Part shown: in pieces, positions 6,664 to 15,049 of the stretch | Layout: every line of letters starts with the position of its first letter | Position numbering within the stretch: position 1 is the stretch's first letter | Source: Phycisphaeraceae bacterium | GTDB taxonomy: Bacteria > Planctomycetota > Phycisphaerae > Phycisphaerales > Phycisphaeraceae | DNA length: 43,924 bases | NCBI GenBank assembly: GCA_029260655.1 | Contig: JAJDCU010000044.1 | Location: 1 to 43,924 of the forward strand | Direction: 5' to 3' | Translations under genes and position numbers: made by a program | The notes under the pieces: generated by a model | The model's database searches: none | Seen by the model: only the letters and a program-made list of their open reading frames with translations | What the model was told of the DNA's origin: nothing

Positions 6664-8345
6664 GCGACGAACCCAAACCCAACACGCAAGCCTCGGTCGC
6701 GGCCGAAAGCGGGTTGCCGACACTCAGCCCGCGTCTGTGGCTGGGCGTGTTGTTGTCCGCCGGGCTGATGGCGCTGGCGTGGTACGGTACGTTCTCACGG
6801 ATCTGGATGCAGTGGTTCCCCGCGTGGTGGCAGCGCGACACGCCGCTGCTGGATCGGTTGACCGGGGGGGACTCGTACTACACCCACGGCCCGCTGGTCC
6901 CGGCGGTTTCGTTTGCGCTTGCGCTATTCATCTATACGCAGCTCGGCGCTCCGTCTGAACGGACACGCCGGTCAAGCACGCTGGGCTGGGCGGTCTTCGG
7001 CTTCTTTCTGCTCACGCACCTGCTGTTCACTTTCGCCAGCGTGACCTTCGCCTCGGGTTTCGCGCTGATCGGGGTGATGGTGGGGATCGTGCTGATCTGG
7101 GGCGGCTGGCCGCTTGCGCGTGCGTACGCCCTGCCGATCGCGCTGCTGCTGTTCATGGTGCCCCTGCCGCTTGCGTGGATCGACGGGATCAACTTCGAGT
7201 TGAAGCTGCTGGCCAGCAAGGCGGCGCTGTGGCTGGCCACCCACGCCTTCGGCGTCCCGGCGGTGGTCGATGGCAGCTACGTCCTATTAAGCCCCGACAG
7301 CGACGGGCTGCCCAAGACACTGGTAATCGAAAACGTCTGCGGTGGCCTGCGCAGCATCATCGCGCTGACTTACTTCGCCGCCCTGTTCGCGGCCCTATGC
7401 CGGGTGACGGGGCTTTGGCGTTGGCTGTTGCTGGTCTTGGCGCTGCCGGTGGCGATCGCCTGCAACATCGCGCGGATCACCGGGTTGATCGTCGCGGCGC
7501 ATCACCTGGGGATCCAGGCCGCCGGGGAGCACGGCTGGTTCCACGACCTGTCGGGGATCCTGGTCTTCGCGCTGGCGCTGGCGATGATGTTCGCCCTGGA
7601 AGCGGCGATCCTTCTGCTGGGCCGGCTACTTGAGCGCAGCTGGTCAGACGCCCGGCTGCTTGGTTACCTCAAGGGGATCCGATCCGAACCCGGGGCCCGA
7701 CCGCGGACGCTGTCCCCGGCCACGGTTTGCTGCCTGGTCGTCGCGGCGGGGCTTAGCGCCTACTGGGTCAACCGCCCCGAACCCAAACCCGTCAGCGCGC
7801 TGGCCCAGCAGGCGATCCCACAGACCGTCCAGATCGCAGACACCCACTACGACAGCGCCGAGCTGAACCTGCAGGACAAGGTGCTGGCGATCCTCGAGAC
7901 CGACGATTACATCTACCGCAGGTTCACCGCCGACCGCGGTGGGGCCGGTTTCGATCTGCTGATCGTGTTCAGCAAGAACAACCGCCGCGGCACGCACTCG
8001 CCGGAGCTTTGCATCCAGGGCAACGGCGAAAAGATCGTTTCCAAGGGGCAGGTCACGGTTGACGCCGCGCGGGAAACCCCGCTGGCGATGCGCGAAGTGG
8101 TCAGCCAGGCCGGCCGGCGGACGGTGTACTACCTCTATGTCTTCAAGTGCGGCGACACCTACACGACCAACTATACACTTCAGCAGGCGACGATACTGCT
8201 CAACGGGTTGCTCCACCGGGACGCCGGCGGGGCGCTGATACGCTTCACGGTCAACGTGCCCGGGCAGAACGTGGACGCGGCCCGGGAATTGGCGCAGCAG
8301 GCCGCCGCCAGGCTGATGCCCGTGATCGATCAGAAGCTGCCATGA
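6660..8345 (+). CDS. Exosortase fused to EpsI domain
   Basis: Integral-membrane transpeptidase thought to recognise PEP-CTERM signals, cleave them and transfer the protein to the cell surface. It has 561 residues. About eight hydrophobic spans cover residues 25-325. Candidate catalytic residues are Cys227 (ENVCGGLRS), Arg272 (NIARITG) and His295 (EHGWFHDLSG), which match the Cys/Arg/His pattern of exosortases. A further span near residue 350 precedes an EpsI-like periplasmic domain (about 370-561) with KNNRRGTHSPELC and QGNGEKIV. The start is TTG 6660, preceded by AGAGGG and overlapping the FemAB stop. The Cys motif reads VCGG rather than the common ACSG. The three PEP-CTERM proteins of the window are likely substrates. 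Confidence 0.9.
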   Translation: MSDEPKPNTQASVAAESGLPTLSPRLWLGVLLSAGLMALAWYGTFSRIWMQWFPAWWQRDTPLLDRLTGGDSYYTHGPLVPAVSFALALFIYTQLGAPSERTRRSSTLGWAVFGFFLLTHLLFTFASVTFASGFALIGVMVGIVLIWGGWPLARAYALPIALLLFMVPLPLAWIDGINFELKLLASKAALWLATHAFGVPAVVDGSYVLLSPDSDGLPKTLVIENVCGGLRSIIALTYFAALFAALCRVTGLWRWLLLVLALPVAIACNIARITGLIVAAHHLGIQAAGEHGWFHDLSGILVFALALAMMFALEAAILLLGRLLERSWSDARLLGYLKGIRSEPGARPRTLSPATVCCLVVAAGLSAYWVNRPEPKPVSALAQQAIPQTVQIADTHYDSAELNLQDKVLAILETDDYIYRRFTADRGGAGFDLLIVFSKNNRRGTHSPELCIQGNGEKIVSKGQVTVDAARETPLAMREVVSQAGRRTVYYLYVFKCGDTYTTNYTLQQATILLNGLLHRDAGGALIRFTVNVPGQNVDAARELAQQAAARLMPVIDQKLP

Positions 8346-8402
8346 ATCGCAGGACGATGCTAGCCGTGACCGGGCAGACCCCGGCACTTGTGGGAGACGA
8401 TG

Positions 8403-11400
8403 ATGACGACCGCGGATGTTAAAACCGATCGACGCCGAACCCGGTGGCTGCGCACCCTGTCAAGCGCGCTGGCTTTATGTCTGCTGCTGGCCGTCGGCTG
8501 TGGGGAGAGCCCTGAACTACGGATCGAGAAAGCGCAGATCGCGCTAGCCAACGGCAAGCCCAGCACCGCGCAGAGTATCATCGACACGGTCCTCGCCGAG
8601 GAGCCGGACAACCGTCAGGCCCTGCTGATCCAGGCGACGGCGCAGGTCGATCTGGGCCGTCTGAGACCGGCCAAGCTCACCCTCGACAGGCTTCAGAAAG
8701 ACCAGCCCGATGATCTGAGCATCGCCAGGGCCTTGCTTTCCTGGGCGCATCAGACCGTCGGGCTGACCCTGAACGACCCGACGTTCGCCGTCGACGCCCA
8801 GGCCCAGGAGCGATTCTCCCTGGCCCGGTCGGTCGCGGTGGCGCAGTTGAAGATACTCAAACAGCAACCGGACACCCACGTCGAGAGCCTCTTCGGCCGG
8901 GCCCTGCTGCATCAAAGCGATTCGCAACGGCTGCGCCTGCTTATCCAGCAGACCCGGCGATCGATCCAGGAACTCGGCCCGGACTCAGCCGCCGCCGGGC
9001 TTGAGCAGGACCCGCAGGAAGAGCCGGCCGACCCGCCGACCTACGCCCAACTGCTTGAGCAGCAACAGGACGCCTTGAACACAGGCCGGGAGAACCTTCT
9101 GACAGACCTGGAATCCGTGCTCGCAGAGGACCCCCGGCACACCGACGCGGCGCTGCTTTTTCTACGCACCGCCAAGGACGAACAGGCATGGGACCGGTTG
9201 ATCGCGCAGGCCCGGGAGCTAAGCGGCGTCACCGACCTGCCGCTGGTCACCGCCCACCGAACCATCAGCGCACTGCTTGGGATGCCCGAGGATGCCGCGG
9301 CGATTGATGAGCGCGTGCAACTGGGCTGGGACCTGTTGCGTGCGATCCCCGCCGACGAAAGCGAATCACCTGTCAAGCGGATCGCCAGCGCACGGCTACT
9401 GCTGGTCGAGGGAAAGATCGATCAGGCCCTGCCGATCCTCGAGACGCTCCGGGGGGACGGGTCGCTTAATTTTGACGCCCACTTCCTGCTGGCTCAGGCG
9501 CTGTTTTCCAGGGGCGACTACGAGCGCTGCCGCGAGGTGATGAGTCCGATGTTTCCCACGATGGCGTCGGTGGCACGGGTGCAGGCGCTGTATGGGCTGA
9601 CGCTGTGGAATCTTGGCGAGCTGGACCAGGCGCGCCTGGCGCTACGGACCGCCTGCGAGTTGGACCCGCAAGACCCCATGGCGCGGGACGCGTTTACGAC
9701 GATGATGACCCAGGAGGGCTTCATCGGCGCAAGCGGTGAAGACATCGAGGCGTACTACCGGTTGGACCCGACCAACCCCCGGGCGCTGCTGTTCAAGCTC
9801 CAACGTGCGATGGCCAGCGGCGACACCGACCAGGTGGCCCGGCTGCTGGACGGGATCGAGGCCGGCTCGGACCTGACCGACGACCAGGTCCGTATGCTGT
9901 TTTTCGGTTATGACTTTCTCGGCCGGACGAATGCCGCGCGCAAGTGGGCCGGGGAATGGGTCGGCAGGCAACCGGGGCAACTGGACGTGTGGATGAGACT
10001 GGCGACTGTCCTGCTCAAGCAGGGCGACGAGGCCGGGCTCGAAAACGTTTTGGCGCAGATCGCCAAGCGGTTCCCCGACGCGCCTGGGCCCGAGCAACTC
10101 ACCGGGGAGTTGTACTACAAGTCCAAACAGTACGAGCGCGCCGCCGCGGCCCTGGGGATGGCCGTTGAGAAGGCGCCTGACAACCACAGCGCTCGGTTGG
10201 CCCTGTCACGCTCGCTCGCGGCGATGGGCCGGTTCAAATCCGCGACCCAGCAGGTCCAGACCGTCCTGCAAGCCATGCCCAACGACATCGACGCGCTGGC
10301 GCTGGGCGCAAGGATCGCCAACGCCGCCGACCAGCCGGAGCAGGCGGATGAATACCTGTCCCGGATCGACGCGGATCAGGTCGATCCGGAAGTGGACCCG
10401 GCGCTGGCGGCCCGGCTGAAGCTGCGCGCCGGTGACCTGGACGCCGCGGCCGACATCTGCACCCAAGCCATCGCCTCTGGAAACCTCTCGCCGATGCTCC
10501 GACTGGTCCTGGCCGGGATCTATCAGGAGCAAGACCAGCCTAAGCGCGCCGAGGAACACCTCCTGGCGCTGGTCCGGTTGTACCCCAACAGCGCCGAGCC
10601 GTTCTCCTGGCTCAGCCAGTTCTATATCAGACAGGATCTGACCGACCAGGGGGTTAAACAACTCGAGGAGATGGAGGTCTACAACGAGGTGTTTGCGCGC
10701 CTGTCACAGGCCACGCTTCTGCGGGCGGCCGATCGAGGCGACGAGGCGGTCGCAGCGCTGAACCCGCTGCTGGATAAGTTGATCCGTCAGCGGGACCCGT
10801 CCGCGCCGATGGTCGCCGACGCAATCGCAAAACTGCACACGCTTCTCGGCGACGAGGACGCGGCCACGGATGTGTTCGACCGGCTGTACAACAACCAGTC
10901 GCAGGGCTCGGCGTCCCTGATCACACAGTTGCTGTCGAGTTGGGATCAGGACTCGCTAGAGAAACGCCTGGCAAACCTGGACGCCGCGTCTGCGCGCGTC
11001 TCGGCCGGTGATACCGCTTCAGTGACCGAATTGAGCCGGCGTTACGCCATGCTCGGCAGACCGGACCAGGCGCTGTCGGTGGTCCAGCGAGGCCTGACCC
11101 AGTCCCCCAAGAGCACGGCGCTGCTGGGGATCAAAGCCGGTCTGCTGGTGATGCTCGGGCGGACCGAGGAAGCGGTAGACGTTTACCGGTCGGTGATCGA
11201 ACTGGTCCCGCAAGACCGGGCTGTCCGCGTCCGTTACGCCAGGGCGCTGTCCGCCGACGGGCGTTACCCTCAGGCCGAGGAGGCGCTCTTAGACCTGATC
11301 CGCACCGCCGATTCCGATGACCAGTTGGCGCGTACGGCGCAGCTTGAGATCTATCAGACCCTTGGCCTTGAGCAGCGGGCCGCTTCGGTGGTCGATGCGG

Positions 11401-12953
11401 TACAGGATAAGACCCCCCCGGGGCAGGACGTCGGCCTGGATCATGCGATCGGACGGACACTGCTGACCATGGACCGATACGACGAGGCCTTGCACCGGCT
11501 CGCTGCGATCGGGCCTGGGTCGCCTTATTACGCTTCGGCGCAGGTGCTGTCGGCGAAGGGCGAGGTGGCCGCCGGGGATATGCAAGCCGCCGGCTCGCGG
11601 ATCGGCTCTCTGTACAGCGACCCGACAATCGCGCGTCAGGTTACCGCCCAGATGTTGAAACTAAGCCAGGGATCGGATCGGGATGCGGTTTTGCTTAGCT
11701 GGGCTGATAGCTCAATCGACCTGGATTCCCTGCCGCGCGAGTTAAGCGAGCCCTGGTTAGGTTTACGTCTGAAGCTGGCGGACCGGCAGGGCGACTGGGC
11801 CTTGGCGGGCGACACACTGGATAGACTTTCTGGGCTGGGGGCAGCGGATGACGGGCCGATCACCGCTTTACGGATCGTGTTGCTATATCAGGGCGGACAG
11901 CACGAGCAGGCTCGGCAGTTCCTGGCGGACGCCCCGCGTCTGGCGGGCACGGCGACCGGCTCGCTGTTGGCGTACGGCTTAGGGGTCGACCCGCCTTCGG
12001 CCGGTCGGCGACACCCGATGACGCAGATCGTCGAGGCGCTGGCGCAAGGCGACCGGGCCGGTGTCGATGAAGCGGCGCGGGGTTACCAGGCCGTGCGTAC
12101 GCTGTTCCCTGACGATCTGATTCCGGCGCTCGACCACGAAGGCAAGCCGGTGGTTAATGACCAGCCCCAGCAGGCCGGCTGTGATCTGGTGATGGCCACC
12201 GCTGCGCTGGAAGCCGGGATGTCGGGTCTGTCGTCAGAGCTGAGCGGATCAGCAATCAACCGGGCGCCGGGATACGTACCGGGATACGCATTGCTCGCCG
12301 CCGTGACGATCGGCTCAGGAAATGAAGTAACCGGGTTGTTGCAGCAAACGCAAAAGGTTGCCCCCGACAGTTCGCTTGTCCTGCTGTTGACAGCGGTCAA
12401 TCGGCGGTCGGCCGGCGACCACAGAGGCGCGGTCGAGCCGCTTAGAGAGCTGAGCGCACGCCACGGCGACGACCCGCATCTGGCCTATCAACTCGCGCAG
12501 CAACTCAACGAGGCGGCGATGCACCCGCAAGCCATCGAAGCGCTCAAGGCGATGGTGGCCGGTGACGGCCCTTACCGGCTGGTGGCGGCGAATGACCTGG
12601 CGTACCTGCTCGCCGAGCAGGGCCCCGAGCATTACGACGAAGCCGCCCGGCTTGCCCGGTCGGTGCTCGAAGCGATACCCGCCAGCCCCGCCGTATTGGA
12701 TACCGCCGGCTGGATCGAACACCGCCGGGGACATGACCAAGCCGCGCTGAAGCTGTTGAGCCATGCGATCCCCATGCTCAGCCAGATCCACGAAGCGCAC
12801 TACCACATCGGCGCGGTCTACCAGGCACTGGGCCAGGACCGTTGGGCGCGTTACCACCTCGAACATGCCGCGTCCGGCCCGGACGACGCCGGGGGGGTGG
12901 CGCAAGCCAGGGATCTGCTCAAGCAGATGGGCGACGCCACAGACTGGCCGTGA
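8403..12953 (+). CDS. Giant TPR lipoprotein of PEP-CTERM system (PrsT-like)
   Basis: A 1516-residue protein made almost wholly of tetratricopeptide-like helical repeats, of the kind called PEP-CTERM system TPR lipoprotein. It begins with an RRRTRWLR basic stretch, a hydrophobic core and a lipobox ending at Cys33 (LLAVGC), so it is probably anchored by lipid and exposed to the periplasm. Repeats recur every 34 or so residues (ALLIQATAQVDLGR, ARLALSRSLAAMGRF, ALLGIKAGLLVMLGR, HYHIGAVYQALGQ). The ATG at 8403 has GGGAG six bases upstream; 8400 and TTG 8388 are weaker. It follows the exosortase by 57 bases, so it is probably the last gene of the operon. It likely scaffolds export or polysaccharide assembly, by analogy. 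PrsT proteins are usually nearer 900 residues, so this one is long. Confidence 0.85.
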   Translation: MTTADVKTDRRRTRWLRTLSSALALCLLLAVGCGESPELRIEKAQIALANGKPSTAQSIIDTVLAEEPDNRQALLIQATAQVDLGRLRPAKLTLDRLQKDQPDDLSIARALLSWAHQTVGLTLNDPTFAVDAQAQERFSLARSVAVAQLKILKQQPDTHVESLFGRALLHQSDSQRLRLLIQQTRRSIQELGPDSAAAGLEQDPQEEPADPPTYAQLLEQQQDALNTGRENLLTDLESVLAEDPRHTDAALLFLRTAKDEQAWDRLIAQARELSGVTDLPLVTAHRTISALLGMPEDAAAIDERVQLGWDLLRAIPADESESPVKRIASARLLLVEGKIDQALPILETLRGDGSLNFDAHFLLAQALFSRGDYERCREVMSPMFPTMASVARVQALYGLTLWNLGELDQARLALRTACELDPQDPMARDAFTTMMTQEGFIGASGEDIEAYYRLDPTNPRALLFKLQRAMASGDTDQVARLLDGIEAGSDLTDDQVRMLFFGYDFLGRTNAARKWAGEWVGRQPGQLDVWMRLATVLLKQGDEAGLENVLAQIAKRFPDAPGPEQLTGELYYKSKQYERAAAALGMAVEKAPDNHSARLALSRSLAAMGRFKSATQQVQTVLQAMPNDIDALALGARIANAADQPEQADEYLSRIDADQVDPEVDPALAARLKLRAGDLDAAADICTQAIASGNLSPMLRLVLAGIYQEQDQPKRAEEHLLALVRLYPNSAEPFSWLSQFYIRQDLTDQGVKQLEEMEVYNEVFARLSQATLLRAADRGDEAVAALNPLLDKLIRQRDPSAPMVADAIAKLHTLLGDEDAATDVFDRLYNNQSQGSASLITQLLSSWDQDSLEKRLANLDAASARVSAGDTASVTELSRRYAMLGRPDQALSVVQRGLTQSPKSTALLGIKAGLLVMLGRTEEAVDVYRSVIELVPQDRAVRVRYARALSADGRYPQAEEALLDLIRTADSDDQLARTAQLEIYQTLGLEQRAASVVDAVQDKTPPGQDVGLDHAIGRTLLTMDRYDEALHRLAAIGPGSPYYASAQVLSAKGEVAAGDMQAAGSRIGSLYSDPTIARQVTAQMLKLSQGSDRDAVLLSWADSSIDLDSLPRELSEPWLGLRLKLADRQGDWALAGDTLDRLSGLGAADDGPITALRIVLLYQGGQHEQARQFLADAPRLAGTATGSLLAYGLGVDPPSAGRRHPMTQIVEALAQGDRAGVDEAARGYQAVRTLFPDDLIPALDHEGKPVVNDQPQQAGCDLVMATAALEAGMSGLSSELSGSAINRAPGYVPGYALLAAVTIGSGNEVTGLLQQTQKVAPDSSLVLLLTAVNRRSAGDHRGAVEPLRELSARHGDDPHLAYQLAQQLNEAAMHPQAIEALKAMVAGDGPYRLVAANDLAYLLAEQGPEHYDEAARLARSVLEAIPASPAVLDTAGWIEHRRGHDQAALKLLSHAIPMLSQIHEAHYHIGAVYQALGQDRWARYHLEHAASGPDDAGGVAQARDLLKQMGDATDWP

Positions 12954-13187
12954 TGTGCGTTTGATTCAACAGCGGCCACGCAGCACATGGCGGGCTCCCG
13001 TCGGCTGTTAGCGCGCTCTTAATCCACACAGCGACCATCGGTGTTACAGCCGGCGAGTCCGATATCTAAAAAAGAGGGCGGTGATCGAGGAGATTGGCTG
13101 AACCCAAAGGCGCCCGCCTGCTGGCATCACGGCTGTTAAACTGGGCAAGATGCTTGGTAGGCGTATCGAATTAATTACAAAATATGC

Positions 13188-13216
13188 TTGACGCGGTGTA
13201 GGATGCGATGTAATCT
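13188..13216 (+). promoter_or_regulatory. Sigma-70 type promoter of NxxGxxAF PEP-CTERM gene
   Basis: TTGACG (13188-13193), exactly 17 bases, TAATCT (13211-13216). The -35 matches five of six consensus bases and the upstream stretch is AT-rich (AATTAATTACAAAATA). The transcript would start near 13223, giving a leader of about 100 bases. Confidence 0.55.
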
Positions 13217-13262
13217 TGCTTTGCCTTTCTATGGCTGGGAATAGTTCCCCGGGGGGAGCGAG

Positions 13263-13307
13263 AGTTTTGCGGGGGCTCTGCAAAACTAGTCCGAGCACTC
13301 TGTTATT
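13263..13307 (+). promoter_or_regulatory. Leader hairpin plus ACTCTGTTATT motif
   Basis: AGTTTTGC (13263-13270) and GCAAAACT (13280-13287) form a perfect 8-base stem with loop GGGGGCTCT. Ten bases on lies ACTCTGTTATT (13297-13307), nearly the same as the motif after the leader hairpin at 683-726. Both sit shortly upstream of the ribosome site of a PEP-CTERM gene. Confidence 0.4.
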
Positions 13308-13321
13308 GAAAAGAGGAACCT

Positions 13322-14995
13322 ATGTCCGGGAAGCTGTTGAGGTTTTGCGCTGTCGGTATCGCTGTCACGGGGCTAACAACTTGGACCTCTATCGACGCTC
13401 ATGCGGCGGTTACATACAGAACGGTCGCCATGACCGGCCAGCAAGCGCCGGGTGCGGAACCGGGGGTGACATACCGCCTGTTTTTCAGTACTCAAATAGC
13501 GATGAATAATGCCGGAGAAGTCGCGTTCGGGGCCGCGCTGGGAGGCCCGGGCGTAGAAGTCAGTACGAACGGGATGGGCTTGTGGTGGGAGGGTTCGGGG
13601 TCATTGGGCTTGATTGCCCGTGCGGGTCAAGATGCGCCGGGCGCAGGGCCGGGGGTGGTGTACACCAGTCTAAGTGCCCCCCTCCTGAATAATACAGGCC
13701 AGTTCGCGTTTGTAGGCGGTCTCTCAGGTCCGGGTGTAGACAGCACGAATAGTGACGGTCTCTGGCGGGGGACTGCTGGTTCAAAAGAACTGGTCGTCCG
13801 CAATGGTGATCCTGCCCCGGGCGATCCGGGCGATCCAAGTATCTTCCCGCAGCGAGGTACGATCAGGGGACTTAGCTTCACTACTTTCAATGATACCGGG
13901 CAGATTGTGTTCGGTGACATTGTTCGCCTTCCAGCCAATTTAGGTGGTACGACTATTGATAGCCGGATCTGGTTGGAAGAATCAGGATCGTTCCAGTTGG
14001 TAGCTCAGCAAGGTGACCCCGTACCGGGGATGGGTCCGGGTGTTACCTTTCGCGGCGTGGGAGTCACGGCGATCAACGGGGCTGGGCAGGTCTTATTGTC
14101 GAGCGGTTTCGCAACCCCTGAAGGTCACGTCTTCCAAGGTATCTGGACGGGAGTGCCCGGTTCGCTGAACCTTGTAGCCCAGACTGGGGCACAAGCGGCT
14201 GGGGCCGCACCGGGGGTGGATTTTGATGTCCTCAACAGTCCCATATTTAACAATGCCGGGCAGACTGCCTTTTGGGCTAGACTCGTCGGACCTGGTGTGG
14301 ACGACACGAATGACGAAGGCCTCTGGTCGGAGGGTTCAGGATCATTGGGCCTCGTGGCTCGGGAGGGCGACCAAGCACCGGGCACTGGGCCTGGGGTGGT
14401 GTTCGGTGAAAAGTTCAGCTCCATCACTTTCTTCGGCCCCAGAATCAACACGGCGGGTCGGATCGCATTTATGGGGCTTCTCTCCGGCCCTAGCGTAGAA
14501 CTAACGAACAACCTGGGCCTCTGGTCGGACGGCTCGGGATCACTGAGACTGGTGGCGCGAGAGGGAGACCCCGCGCCGGGCGCGGCGGTGGGTGAAGTGT
14601 TCGCTAGTGTGGATTTCCCATCTATGAACGCCACCGGTCAGGTTGCCTTCAGGGGCCGGGTTTCCGGCCCGGGAGTGGACCACACAAATGAAGATGGGAT
14701 ATGGGCCACCGAACTCGATGGCACCCTCAGACTCATTGCCAGGGTGGGCGAAATGTTCGATGTCAATGACGATCCGTTGATCGACGATTTTCGCATGATC
14801 CAGTGGGTTGGCTTTCAAAACTTATCCGGTGGCGAGGATGGTTGGCGCAGAGGCTTTAACGACGCCGGCCAACTCGTATTCCAACTAAGCTTCACCGATG
14901 GCAGCGAAGGCATTTTCGTCGCGACGGTTCCTGAGCCGGGGACGGTGGCGGTGTTGGGGGTTGGGGTGGTGTGGGTCTTGCGCCGGCGCAGGTAG
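13322..14995 (+). CDS. PEP-CTERM protein with NxxGxxAF tandem repeats
   Basis: Predicted exported surface protein of 557 residues. After a signal peptide (cleavage near AHA at residue 28) come eight copies of a roughly 60-residue repeat. Each is centred on an NxxGxxAF-like core (NNAGEVAF, NNTGQFAF, NDTGQIVF, NGAGQVLL, NNAGQTAF, NTAGRIAF, NATGQVAF, NDAGQLVF) and accompanied by GPGVD-TN, GLW, GSLxLVAREGD and APGxxPGV blocks. This matches the choice-of-anchor NxxGxxAF repeat family and suggests a beta-propeller-like or solenoid fold, which is my inference. The C-terminus is VPEPGT, a hydrophobic stretch and RRRR, a standard PEP-CTERM signal. AGAGGA precedes the ATG by four bases. A strong terminator hairpin follows the stop. 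Ligand unknown. Confidence 0.88.
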   Translation: MSGKLLRFCAVGIAVTGLTTWTSIDAHAAVTYRTVAMTGQQAPGAEPGVTYRLFFSTQIAMNNAGEVAFGAALGGPGVEVSTNGMGLWWEGSGSLGLIARAGQDAPGAGPGVVYTSLSAPLLNNTGQFAFVGGLSGPGVDSTNSDGLWRGTAGSKELVVRNGDPAPGDPGDPSIFPQRGTIRGLSFTTFNDTGQIVFGDIVRLPANLGGTTIDSRIWLEESGSFQLVAQQGDPVPGMGPGVTFRGVGVTAINGAGQVLLSSGFATPEGHVFQGIWTGVPGSLNLVAQTGAQAAGAAPGVDFDVLNSPIFNNAGQTAFWARLVGPGVDDTNDEGLWSEGSGSLGLVAREGDQAPGTGPGVVFGEKFSSITFFGPRINTAGRIAFMGLLSGPSVELTNNLGLWSDGSGSLRLVAREGDPAPGAAVGEVFASVDFPSMNATGQVAFRGRVSGPGVDHTNEDGIWATELDGTLRLIARVGEMFDVNDDPLIDDFRMIQWVGFQNLSGGEDGWRRGFNDAGQLVFQLSFTDGSEGIFVATVPEPGTVAVLGVGVVWVLRRRR

Positions 14996-14997
14996 GT

Positions 14998-15023
14998 CCC
15001 ACGGCCTGGAGGCCGTGGGCTTT
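14998..15023. terminator. Intrinsic terminator between convergent genes
   Basis: CCCACGGCC (14998-15006), loop TGGA, GGCCGTGGG (15011-15019) make a perfect 9-base GC stem followed by CTTT. It begins three bases after the stop of the 13322 gene and could also end transcripts of the convergent histidine kinase gene. Confidence 0.7.
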
Positions 15024-15049
15024 GGGTGCAGGGTGACGTGAGTTGGGTG

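Larger units (their letters stand above)
12954..13321. other. Intergenic region with promoter and leader of the 13322 gene
   Basis: No gene seen in these 368 bases. The first 200 carry no convincing terminator. The second half holds the promoter (13188-13216), a GGGAA/TTCCC mini-hairpin (about 13239-13251), an 8-base inverted repeat (13263-13287) and an AGAGGA ribosome site (13312-13317). Confidence 0.6.

Noticed and set aside
8342-8422. 26-codon frame between exosortase and TPR lipoprotein
   Set aside because: It starts on the exosortase stop but has no ribosome site and overlaps the TPR start in another frame.
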